Position numbers and translations under genes: made by a program
Assembly: GCA_947174295.1 (NCBI GenBank)
Contig: CAMWIG010000072.1
Span: 1 to 9,261 of the forward strand
Direction: 5' to 3'
Source: an uncultured Alistipes sp.
GTDB lineage: Bacteria; Bacteroidota; Bacteroidia; Bacteroidales; Rikenellaceae
Length of the DNA stretch: 9,261 nt
The notes under the pieces: generated by a model
What the model saw: only the letters and a program-made list of their open reading frames with translations
Told to the model about the DNA's origin: nothing
The model's database searches: none
Shown here: positions 1-6,645 of the stretch, in pieces
Layout: every line of letters starts with the position of its first letter
Position numbering within the stretch: position 1 is the first letter of the stretch

Positions 1-55
1 CGCCATATTCACACCCGATTTCTACTACGGACTGACATGCAGACTGAAATTCTGA
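1..55 (+). CDS. C-terminal end of a probable TonB-dependent receptor (partial, cut by window edge)
   Basis: Reading from base 2, an open frame ends in AIFTPDFYYGLTCRLKF with a TGA stop at 53-55. The tail is an alternating aromatic/hydrophobic strand finishing in phenylalanine, the usual C-terminal signature of an outer-membrane beta-barrel protein recognised by the BAM machinery. Only 17 residues are visible, so the family cannot be proven here. A TonB-dependent receptor is inferred because DUF4876-type lipoprotein genes in Bacteroidota commonly follow such a receptor. The next gene starts five bases after this stop, so it would be the upstream member of the same transcript. Another outer-membrane barrel protein is the alternative. 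Confidence 0.55.
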   Translation, partial: AIFTPDFYYGLTCRLKF

Positions 56-60
56 AACAC

Positions 61-1299
61 ATGACACGCTTTACGCTACATATCATAGCAATCATATCGT
101 CGTGCCTGGCGGCGGCAGGATGCGGCTCCCTCGACGATAAGAACCCGTATGCAGGCTCGCTCAACACGCTGCGAATCGAAACCTCATACCCCGAGGAGTT
201 CGCCGGCTTCCTGCGCGAGGGCATCGAAATACGCATCGAGGATGTCGACCGAGGCTACACCTACCGCACTGCGACCGACGCTTCGGGAGCCGCCACCGTC
301 CGACTCACCAACGGCATCTACCGCATCATCGCATCCGACAAGGTCGACACCGACGCCTTCCACGGTTCGGCCGACCGCGTGCGGCTGGTCGACGGCGACA
401 TGACGCTGACACTCGGCATGATACACTCCCGCAGCGGCGCGATAGTCATCAAGGAGATCTACTGCGGCGGATGTATGCGCGCTCCGATAGAGGGCAAATA
501 CCAGTACGACAAGTACGTGATTCTGCACAACAACAGCTCCGAAACGGAGTATCTCGACGGTCTCTGCTTCGGGGCGTCCGACCCCTACAACTCGCAGGCC
601 AACAACGTGTGGGTGACGCCCGACCCGGCGACCGGGGCGAGTCTCTACCCCGATTTCGTGCCCGTCATTCAGGCCGTATGGCAGTTCGGCGGCGACGGAG
701 AGTCGTTCCCGCTCGCTCCGGGCGAAGACGCCGTAATATGCTGCTGCGGAGCCATCGACCACGCGGCGCAATACCCGCTGTCGGTCGATCTCAACCGCGA
801 GGGCTATTTCGTGCTCTACAACAACACCTACTTTCCCAACACGTTCTACCACCCCGCGCCCGGCGACCGCATAACGCCCGACCGCTATCTGAACGTAGTA
901 ATCAAGACCGGAATAGCCAATGCCTATCCTCTGTCGATATATTCGCCCGCACTCGTCGTCTTCCGCGCCAAGGGAACGACGATTCAGGAGTTCGTCGCCG
1001 ACCCCGCCAACGTCATCCAGAAACCGGGCGACAAGAACGACTTCATAGTCAAAGTCCCGACCGAGTGGATAATCGACGGCGCAGAGGTCTTCTACGGCGG
1101 TTCGTCGACGAACACCAAGCGTCTGGGCCCGGCCATCGACGCAGGCTACGTCACGCTGTCCGAGATATACCTCGGCCGCACGCTGCACCGCAAGGTCGAC
1201 GAGCAGGCATCGGCCGAGGCCGGTTACGAAATTTTGGTCGACACCAACAACTCGTCGGAAGATTTTTACGAACGTTCAGAACAATCGCTCCATGAATAG
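61..1299 (+). CDS. DUF4876-like surface lipoprotein, 412 aa
   Basis: Start chosen at 61, not at the in-frame ATG at 37: from 61 the protein opens directly with a lipoprotein signal peptide (MTRFTLHIIAIISS...LAAAGC, lipidated Cys about residue 21), and 37 would lie inside the upstream gene. Residues 22-26 (GSLDD) put acidic residues just after the lipid Cys, resembling the Bacteroidota lipoprotein export signal for surface display. Residues about 33-120 look like a small beta-sandwich of carboxypeptidase-regulatory type. From about residue 128 comes the segment typical of DUF4876: IVIKEIY, then KYQYDKYVILHNNSSETEYLDG. The mature part is unusually cysteine-rich: C135-G-G-C138, C169 and C227-C228-C229. 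DUF4876 has no established function known to me; proximity to a TonB receptor and a barrel suggests a surface accessory for uptake. The stop overlaps the next start by 8 bases, implying translational coupling. Confidence 0.8.
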   Translation: MTRFTLHIIAIISSCLAAAGCGSLDDKNPYAGSLNTLRIETSYPEEFAGFLREGIEIRIEDVDRGYTYRTATDASGAATVRLTNGIYRIIASDKVDTDAFHGSADRVRLVDGDMTLTLGMIHSRSGAIVIKEIYCGGCMRAPIEGKYQYDKYVILHNNSSETEYLDGLCFGASDPYNSQANNVWVTPDPATGASLYPDFVPVIQAVWQFGGDGESFPLAPGEDAVICCCGAIDHAAQYPLSVDLNREGYFVLYNNTYFPNTFYHPAPGDRITPDRYLNVVIKTGIANAYPLSIYSPALVVFRAKGTTIQEFVADPANVIQKPGDKNDFIVKVPTEWIIDGAEVFYGGSSTNTKRLGPAIDAGYVTLSEIYLGRTLHRKVDEQASAEAGYEILVDTNNSSEDFYERSEQSLHE

Positions 1300-2797
1300 A
1301 CATCACGGCATACTACTGACGCTCGTGCTGCTCGGCGCATGCGCTACGGCCTCGGCCCAGCGGTTCGAGCGCATCGCGGAGCGCAATCTATGGAACGACG
1401 GCGTCAACGTGAACGGCATCCGCACCGACTCGGTGACAATATCCGACGCCGTGCTCCGCGGCAGCTTTGTACACGGCGATTTCCGCGACACCTACGAGGC
1501 CTCGAAGCAGTGGAGCGCCGGTGTGCAGGCCCGCACCATAACCCATTGGAAACGCGTGTCGGCCGCGGGACGCTTCGCATTCGACCACACTTCGGGCCGC
1601 GACATGTCGGGGTCGATGTTCATCCGCCCGGGCTACTACCCCATCGACGTGATGGAGTTTACCCCGGGACGCAAAGACCGGCAGAGCTACTCGTTCGACG
1701 GCGGCCTGTCGGCCGACATATCCGACAATTGGCGCATCGGAGCCGCCATCGAGTTCGAAGCGCAGAACTACGCCAAGCGAAAAGACCTGCGCCATACCAA
1801 CTACCGTCTCGACATGACGCTGACCCCATCGGTGATGTACCGCAACGGACGCATGGCGGCAGGTGTCAGCTACATATTCAACAAAAACAGCGAACGCGTA
1901 TCGGCCGAGGAGGTCGGCTCGTCGTCCGCGGGCTACTATGCGTTCCTCGACAAGGTACTCATGTTCGGCGCCTGCGAGATATGGGCTGGAAGCGGCACGC
2001 ACCTCAACGAATCGGGCGTAGACGGACTGCCCGTCAGGGAGTTCATCCACGGAGCCGCCGTGCAGTTCTCCGTCGGCGGCTTCTACGCCGACGCCGAATA
2101 CCGCTACGGAAGCGGTTCGGTCGGCGAGAAGCTCACCGAGTGGTTCCGCTTCCCGTCGCACCGCGCCACGGTGCACCTCGGCTACCGCTTCCGAGGCGGC
2201 GAGTCGCTGCATACGCTGCGCCTGAGGTTCGACTACTCGACGCAGACATCATACGAGAAGGTGCTCGGACGCGAAACGCAGAACGGCATTACGACGACCG
2301 TCATATACGGCGAAAACCGAATTTTCGAACGCACGCATCTGGTCGTCAACCCCGAATACCGGCTCGACGGCCCGCGATTCGAGTTCCGCAGCGGCGCCGA
2401 AATAGAACAGCTGCGCCGACTCGCCTCGCACATGTACCCGCACCTGTTCTCGCACTCGATGATTCGCAGCCGCGTCTACATGCGGGGAGTGCTCGCCCTG
2501 GGAGCGTTCGACCTCGGCGCTTCGGCCTCGTTCGCCGCAGGCAGCGCCGTAGAGAAGAGCCGCACGGAGGACACCGGCATGGAGACGAGCGAGGTTTTCC
2601 GGCTGGACGACTACTATCTGCGGCAGAACGAATGGTTCACCGCCCCGCGCTTCACAGCCGAAGTGTCGCTGCGCTACACCTTCCGCCGGGGCATCTTCGC
2701 CGAGGCGTGCGCAGGAGTGACGCGCGGATTCGGCACCGTTCACATCGGCGACGGCGAACGCTGGTACGAAACCCTGAAAATAGGATATACGTTCTAA
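1292..2797 (+). CDS. DUF6850-like outer-membrane beta-barrel protein, 501 aa
   Basis: The N-terminus is a Sec signal peptide (hydrophobic core ILLTLVLLGA, likely signal peptidase I site ATASA|Q after residue 22). A lipobox-like LGAC at residues 14-17 is also present, but a barrel protein makes the SPase I site more likely. The rest is a long run of alternating polar/aromatic strands separated by charged turns, for example RLRFDYSTQTSYEK and LRYTFRRGIFAEACAGV, ending in LKIGYTF with terminal phenylalanine, as expected of a BAM substrate. Length and position after a DUF4876 lipoprotein fit the DUF6850 barrel family of Bacteroidota. No transport substrate or enzymatic motif is visible. The ATG lies inside the last codons of the upstream gene, so expression is probably coupled; its role is likely to accompany the upstream receptor/lipoprotein. 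A generic outer-membrane porin-like protein is the alternative. Confidence 0.78.
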   Translation: MNRHHGILLTLVLLGACATASAQRFERIAERNLWNDGVNVNGIRTDSVTISDAVLRGSFVHGDFRDTYEASKQWSAGVQARTITHWKRVSAAGRFAFDHTSGRDMSGSMFIRPGYYPIDVMEFTPGRKDRQSYSFDGGLSADISDNWRIGAAIEFEAQNYAKRKDLRHTNYRLDMTLTPSVMYRNGRMAAGVSYIFNKNSERVSAEEVGSSSAGYYAFLDKVLMFGACEIWAGSGTHLNESGVDGLPVREFIHGAAVQFSVGGFYADAEYRYGSGSVGEKLTEWFRFPSHRATVHLGYRFRGGESLHTLRLRFDYSTQTSYEKVLGRETQNGITTTVIYGENRIFERTHLVVNPEYRLDGPRFEFRSGAEIEQLRRLASHMYPHLFSHSMIRSRVYMRGVLALGAFDLGASASFAAGSAVEKSRTEDTGMETSEVFRLDDYYLRQNEWFTAPRFTAEVSLRYTFRRGIFAEACAGVTRGFGTVHIGDGERWYETLKIGYTF

Positions 2798-2861
2798 AAC
2801 ACGACAAGACGCAAAGTAGCATGCAATAACTCAAATAATAATCATCAAAAACAAACGATTC
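2798..2861 (+). other. A-rich 5' leader of the fimbrillin/FISUMP gene
   Basis: This 64-base spacer is strikingly AT-rich against GC-rich neighbours and carries a run of A-rich sequence (aataactcaaataataatc and following) directly before the ATG. Bacteroidota genes commonly use A-rich, SD-less leaders for efficient translation. No Shine-Dalgarno match is seen, and no good match to the Bacteroidota -7 element TAnnTTTG is present, so I call this a translation leader and not a promoter. An internal promoter cannot be excluded. Confidence 0.4.
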
Positions 2862-4493
2862 ATGAAAAAAACTATTCTTTCGCTCGTTATGGCAGCCGGA
2901 GCACTGACTTCCTGCCAGACAACCGACGAGACGGCGTCGGCACCTGGCAAGGTGGCCATCGCCCCCGTCATCACCCGCGCCACGGAGGTCAACTTCGAAG
3001 CCGGCGACCGCATCGGACTTACCATCGTCAAGGGCGGCGCGGCATACGCCGACAACAGCCTGCTGACATTCACCGGCAACGTCTTCACCGGCGAACTCAC
3101 GTGGTACGACGAGGCTTTGGAGAGCTCCACCCTCATGGCCTACTACCCCTACGACACCGCAGGCACCCCGACATCGTTCACCGTGGCCGCCGACCAGAGC
3201 GGCGCAGGTTACGGAGCCTCCGACCTGATGGCTTCGGTCAAGAGCGACGTCGCACCATCGGCATCGGCGGTAAGCATGGTGTTCAAGCACATGCTCACCA
3301 AAATCGTCGTCGACATAACCAATGAGACCGGCGCCGGAATCGCTGCCGTGACGCTGAAAAACTCCGTGCCGACGGCCGACTTCGACCTCGCGACGCTTAC
3401 GGTCGCAGCCGATGCTTCGGCAGCCGCGGCCGACATCAAGGCCCAGAGCGTGGTCGACGACAAAACCTATCGCGCAATCATGATTCCGCAGACCGCGGCG
3501 CTGACGCTGGCCGTCGAGCTCGAAAACGGCAAGGTGCTGTCGCAGAAGCTCGCCGAGGCTGCGCTCGCAGCCGGCGGACAGTACACCGTCAAGGCTCGCG
3601 TACTGCCTAACGACCTCGAAGTCAAGGTAAGCGGCGAAATCGAGAACTGGGACGACAAGGGCGAGCTCTCCGGCGGAAGCGACGACGACACGAAGGTCGA
3701 ATTCGAGGATCACGCCGCCGACAACTACTTCGTCTACGACGGCGCGCAATACCGCACCGAGACCCTCTCCGACGGTTCGCGCTGGATGGCCGAGCCGCTG
3801 CGCTACCTGCCCGCAGGCTACACCCCGTCGGCGGTCGCCACCGAGAAGTCGCACATCTGGTACCCCTACGCCATGACCGACGTCACCGACAAAATCACCG
3901 CAGGCGGCGCTCAGGCACTGACCGACGAAGAGTCGCTCCGCGAGAAGGGCTATCTCTACGACTTCTACGCAGCATTCGGCGGCAAGGAGATTACCGAGGA
4001 GAACATGTACGAGTTCGAGGGTACGCAGGGCATCTGCCCCGAAGGCTGGCACATCCCGACCCGCATGGAGTACATCGCACTCTGCGGTCTGTCGAACAAG
4101 GCCGTCAACGAGGCGGGCAACTACACCGACGCTTCGGCGCTCTTCTACGACGCGACATACGGCGGCGGCAAGTACACGCTCTACAATGCGGCAGGCTGGA
4201 ACTACGCCCTCACGGGCGCGCGAATGCAGTCGACCGACACGGCGACTCCGGCATTCCAGCTCACGACGTTCTACTCGGGCAACACCACCGAGGCCACCCC
4301 GGCCGAGTGCACGGGCGGAACACCGGCGCTGACCTACATCATGTCGTCGACCGGTTATACCAAGGTCACGGGCGGAATCCAGTTCTTCGCCCAGATGACG
4401 ACCTTCACGAAGATATATCCCGAGGGCCGCATCAACGTAGCCTACGTAAACATCAACTCCGGCATGCAGGTACGCTGCGTCGAGAACAGATAA
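2862..4493 (+). CDS. Fimbrillin-like lipoprotein with C-terminal FISUMP domain, 543 aa
   Basis: Signal peptide MKKTILSLVMAAGALTSC has a good lipobox (LTSC, Cys18), so the protein is lipidated; QTTDET after it contains only two acidic residues. Residues about 20-265 resemble the fimbrillin (Mfa-like) fold: a TRAT start to the mature chain, DRIGLTIV, YYPYD, a SDLMAS segment and FKHMLTKIVVDI, the last very characteristic. A Gly/Ser/Asp linker (about 266-278) leads to a C-terminal FISUMP (Fibrobacter succinogenes major paralogous) domain: SRWMAEPLRY, KGYLYDFYAAFGG, CPEGWHIPTRMEY (Cys392 onward) and a final GMQVRCVENR. Such proteins sit on the Bacteroidota surface as fimbrial or adhesin-like components or uncharacterised surface binders. 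There is no fimbrial assembly partner nearby, so here it more likely serves as a surface-exposed part of the transport locus or as an adhesin riding in the same transcript. No catalytic motif is seen. Confidence 0.82.
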   Translation: MKKTILSLVMAAGALTSCQTTDETASAPGKVAIAPVITRATEVNFEAGDRIGLTIVKGGAAYADNSLLTFTGNVFTGELTWYDEALESSTLMAYYPYDTAGTPTSFTVAADQSGAGYGASDLMASVKSDVAPSASAVSMVFKHMLTKIVVDITNETGAGIAAVTLKNSVPTADFDLATLTVAADASAAAADIKAQSVVDDKTYRAIMIPQTAALTLAVELENGKVLSQKLAEAALAAGGQYTVKARVLPNDLEVKVSGEIENWDDKGELSGGSDDDTKVEFEDHAADNYFVYDGAQYRTETLSDGSRWMAEPLRYLPAGYTPSAVATEKSHIWYPYAMTDVTDKITAGGAQALTDEESLREKGYLYDFYAAFGGKEITEENMYEFEGTQGICPEGWHIPTRMEYIALCGLSNKAVNEAGNYTDASALFYDATYGGGKYTLYNAAGWNYALTGARMQSTDTATPAFQLTTFYSGNTTEATPAECTGGTPALTYIMSSTGYTKVTGGIQFFAQMTTFTKIYPEGRINVAYVNINSGMQVRCVENR

Positions 4494-4526
4494 TACGCAA
4501 ACAGACATAAACCGCAAAACCGTAAT

Positions 4527-4562
4527 TTGTCCGGTCGGTGCTCCGCAGCATCGGCCGGACAA
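4527..4562 (+). terminator. Intra-operon 16-bp hairpin without T-tract (possible attenuator or processing site)
   Basis: The left arm 4527-4542 (TTGTCCGGTCGGTGCT) pairs with the right arm 4547-4562 (AGCATCGGCCGGACAA) over 16 positions, with two G-U pairs and a four-base CCGC loop. It starts 33 bases after the fimbrillin/FISUMP stop and ends 30 bases before the next ATG. The following bases are ttccggcg, so the run of T needed for a classical intrinsic terminator is absent. It may be a weak or partial terminator, or a 3'-end stabiliser that lets the upstream surface-protein mRNA outlast the downstream half. Confidence 0.6.
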
Positions 4563-4592
4563 TTCCGGCGAAATAAGAGACCAAGCAAAATC

Positions 4593-5174
4593 ATGAAACG
4601 CAACATCATCATAGCCGCACTCGTCGTTGCGGCATCGCTGGCCGCCGCATGCGGCAACAACCGACAGAACCGCACGGCCGAGACCTCGGAGGCCGCAGCA
4701 CGAGAGTATGTGATGGAGGTCGACGACCTGCTCGCATCGGCCGAGGAGATGGCCGGCAGCGAAGTGGTATTCGAAGGCGTCTGCACGCACGCCTGCAAGC
4801 ACGGCGCGACAAAAATATTCCTCATGGGCAGCGACGACACGCAGATAATCCGCGTCGAAGCGGCCGAACTCGGCTCCTTCGACACGAAGTGCGTCAACAG
4901 CGTCGTGCGCGTGACCGGCACTCTGCGCGAACAGCGCGTCGACGAGGCTTATCTGCAACAGTGGGAGGCCCGTCTGGCCGCCAATGCCGACAAACAGCAC
5001 GGCACGGGCGAAGCAGGCTGCGACACCGAAAAGAAGGCCCGCCGCGAAACAGCAGCAACGCCCGCCGAGCGCATCGCCGACTTCCGCGCCAAGATAGCCG
5101 AGCGCCAGGCCGCGTGCGGAAAAGCCTATCTGTCGTTCTACTACGTCGATGCCGCGGCTTATGAGATTCTCTAA
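4593..5174 (+). CDS. Small lipoprotein with CxHxCxH cluster, OB-fold-like, 193 aa
   Basis: Start chosen at the ATG at 4593, which opens directly with a lipoprotein signal peptide (MKRNIIIAALVVAASLAAAC, lipid Cys20); upstream in-frame starts fall in the hairpin. Residues about 40-120 look like a compact beta-barrel (OB-fold-like) domain: EVVFEGVCTHAC, KIFLMGSDD, IIRVEA, SVVRVTGTL. Inside the second segment lies C64-T-H66-A-C68-K-H70, four potential metal ligands in seven residues, with Cys100 further on. Then comes a charged, probably helical tail (about 122-175) with H136, C143 and C175. I recognise the general type from Bacteroidota genomes but know no proven function. The Cys/His cluster suggests binding of a transition metal or a redox thiol role at the periplasmic face. 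Its end overlaps the following PepSY-type gene, so the two proteins probably act together. A purely structural disulfide role is the alternative. Confidence 0.75.
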   Translation: MKRNIIIAALVVAASLAAACGNNRQNRTAETSEAAAREYVMEVDDLLASAEEMAGSEVVFEGVCTHACKHGATKIFLMGSDDTQIIRVEAAELGSFDTKCVNSVVRVTGTLREQRVDEAYLQQWEARLAANADKQHGTGEAGCDTEKKARRETAATPAERIADFRAKIAERQAACGKAYLSFYYVDAAAYEIL

Positions 5175-5733
5175 GCCCGACGGCGCGACATTTCGCCGCG
5201 TATGCCGGACACTGCACCGCGACCTCTCGTACTTCATCTCGGGACTCGTCGTCGTGTATGCCGTGTCCGGCATCGCGATGAACCATCGCGACACGATAAA
5301 CCCCAACTACTCGGTCGACCGCACTGAATATGCCATCGACACCTCGGCAATCACCCGCGCCATGGACCGCTCGGATGTCCAGCGGCTCCTCGAACCGTTC
5401 GGCCGCGAGGGCGACTACACGAAACACTACTTCCCCGACGAGCGGACGATGAAGATATTCATCCGTGGCGGCTCGTCGCTCACGGTCGACCTCGCCGACG
5501 GCCGGGCCGTATACGAACGTCTGACGCCGCGACCCGTACTGCAAGCCTTCACGCGTCTGCACTACAACCCCGGACGGTGGTGGACTGCATTCGCCGACCT
5601 GTTCGCCGTACTGCTGCTCACGGTTACCGTGACGGGAGCGGTCATGGTCAAGGGCCGCAAAGGGCTGTGGGGACGCGGCGGCGTGGAATTGGCCGTCGGG
5701 GCGGCCGTTCCGATACTGTTTCTTCTGATATAA
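5161..5733 (+). CDS. Short PepSY-associated transmembrane protein, 190 aa
   Basis: The protein opens with a basic segment and LHRDLSYFISG leading into a first membrane helix (about 22-41), ending AMNHRD. A periplasmic loop of about 95 residues follows, then LHYNPGRWW into helix two (about 141-163) and a last hydrophobic stretch at 174-190. This helix layout with HRD, NH and LHYN matches the PepSY-associated TM family, whose longer relatives include siderophore/ferric reductase-type membrane proteins that may bind heme through histidines. Here H19, H42 and H134 flank the helices and are candidate ligands. At 190 residues it is a short form, without a flavodoxin-reductase domain. The start is ambiguous: ATG at 5161 (overlap 14 bases with the upstream gene) is preferred because MRFSKPD gives a normal N-terminus, and ATG at 5149 would add four residues. 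The overlap indicates coupling to the Cys/His lipoprotein. Confidence 0.78.
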   Translation: MRFSKPDGATFRRVCRTLHRDLSYFISGLVVVYAVSGIAMNHRDTINPNYSVDRTEYAIDTSAITRAMDRSDVQRLLEPFGREGDYTKHYFPDERTMKIFIRGGSSLTVDLADGRAVYERLTPRPVLQAFTRLHYNPGRWWTAFADLFAVLLLTVTVTGAVMVKGRKGLWGRGGVELAVGAAVPILFLLI

Positions 5734-5746
5734 CCGAACACGAAGT

Positions 5747-6637
5747 ATGGAAAACATCATAGAATGTAAGAATCTTACGCACTACTACGGCAAGCGGCTC
5801 ATATACCGCGACCTGAGCTTCGACGTTCCGCAGGGGCGCATTCTGGGTCTTCTCGGCAAGAACGGAACCGGCAAGACCACGACCATAAACATCCTGAGCG
5901 GATACCTTCGGCCGCACGCCGGCGAATGCTCGATTTTCGGCCAGAACATCCGCACGATGGACCCGGCGCTCCGCCGCCGCATAGGCCTTCTCATCGAGGG
6001 GCACGTGCAGTATCAGTTCATGACCATCGAACAAATCGAGCGGTTCTACTCGGCCTTCTACCCCGGCCAGTGGCGCCGCGAGGCCTACTACGACCTCATG
6101 GAGAAGCTGAAAGTCGCACCCGGACAGCGCATATCGCGCATGTCGTGCGGCCAGCGCTCGCAAGTAGCGCTGGGTCTGATTATGGCCCAGAATCCCGACC
6201 TGCTGGTTCTGGACGACTTCTCGCTGGGACTCGACCCGGGCTACCGCCGTCTGTTCGTCGACTACCTGCGCGACTACGCCAAATCGGAGAACAAGACCGT
6301 CTTCCTCACCTCGCACATAATTCAGGACATGGAGCGGCTTATCGACGACTGCATCGTCATGGACTACGGACGAATACTGATACAACAGCCCGTCGACGAG
6401 CTGCTCGCGACTCTGCACCGCTATACGTGCACCGTCCCCGAAAGCGCCGCAGTACCTGCCGACATCGACGGCCTGTACCATCCGCAGACCATACGCACCA
6501 CCTTGGAGACGCACTCGTTCCTCACGGCGCAGGAGGTCGACCGGCGCCTGACCGAGGCCGGCATCCCCCACGGCGAACTGACAGCCGAACGGGTGACGCT
6601 GGAAGACGCATTCATTGGATTAACCGGTAAATATTGA
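5747..6637 (+). CDS. ABC transporter ATP-binding protein, 296 aa
   Basis: A single nucleotide-binding domain energising the permease encoded next. Walker A is GKNGTGKT (residues 37-44), followed by a long linker region with EGHVQYQF in the Q-loop area (84-91). The signature is MSCGQRSQ (132-139), Walker B is LLVLDDFSLGLDP (152-164) and the switch histidine is H190 (LTSH). Two positions depart from the norm: the LSGGQ signature reads SCGQR, and the residue after the Walker B aspartate is Asp157 where most ABC ATPases have the catalytic glutamate. The C-terminal 75 residues form a tail like that of ABC-2 type exporter ATPases (CcmA/YadG-like group). ATG at 5747 lies 13 bases after the PepSY gene stop. 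The substrate cannot be read from the sequence. Directionality is unproven, though ABC-2 type systems are generally exporters. Confidence 0.93.
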   Translation: MENIIECKNLTHYYGKRLIYRDLSFDVPQGRILGLLGKNGTGKTTTINILSGYLRPHAGECSIFGQNIRTMDPALRRRIGLLIEGHVQYQFMTIEQIERFYSAFYPGQWRREAYYDLMEKLKVAPGQRISRMSCGQRSQVALGLIMAQNPDLLVLDDFSLGLDPGYRRLFVDYLRDYAKSENKTVFLTSHIIQDMERLIDDCIVMDYGRILIQQPVDELLATLHRYTCTVPESAAVPADIDGLYHPQTIRTTLETHSFLTAQEVDRRLTEAGIPHGELTAERVTLEDAFIGLTGKY

Positions 6638-6645
6638 TTACTCGT

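Noticed and set aside
37..60. ATG at 37 as start of the DUF4876-like gene
   Set aside because: It lies inside the preceding gene and adds eight polar residues before the signal peptide; ATG at 61 gives a clean lipoprotein signal.
184..1188. Long - strand open frame opposite the DUF4876-like gene, and similar ones at 1388-2212, 5648-6571 and 6421-7641
   Set aside because: These are composition shadows: Arg/Val/Ala-rich low-complexity translations with no domain pattern, each fully covered by a recognisable + strand gene.
1331..1344. LGAC lipobox-like sequence in the signal peptide of the barrel protein
   Set aside because: A better signal peptidase I site (ASA before Q23) follows, and outer-membrane barrels are not normally lipidated; noted as a minor alternative.
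1339..2829. 496-codon + strand frame overlapping the barrel gene, and similar ones at 471-1295, 7077-8471 and 8449-9216
   Set aside because: Arg-rich out-of-frame translations. The genes they overlap have signal peptides, family motifs and sensible ends.
4523..4530. TAATTTG resembling the Bacteroidota -7 promoter element TAnnTTTG
   Set aside because: It is one base short of the consensus spacing, has no TTTG -33 element at the right distance, and overlaps the hairpin arm.
4527..4592. TTG at 4527 as start of the Cys/His lipoprotein
   Set aside because: It is the first base of a hairpin arm and would bury the lipoprotein signal peptide 22 residues inside the protein.
2652..5306. An 884-codon open frame on the - strand spanning the barrel end, the fimbrillin/FISUMP gene, the Cys/His lipoprotein and the start of the PepSY gene
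   Set aside because: It mirrors three well-supported + strand genes. GC-rich codons ending in G/C leave the opposite strand nearly stop-free, and the translation is Arg/Gly/Val/Cys-rich with no recognisable domain, signal peptide or sensible boundaries.
6634..6645. TTG at 6634 as permease start overlapping the ATPase stop
   Set aside because: ATG at 6646 gives the normal MKAIFYKEW N-terminus; the TTG only adds MITR.
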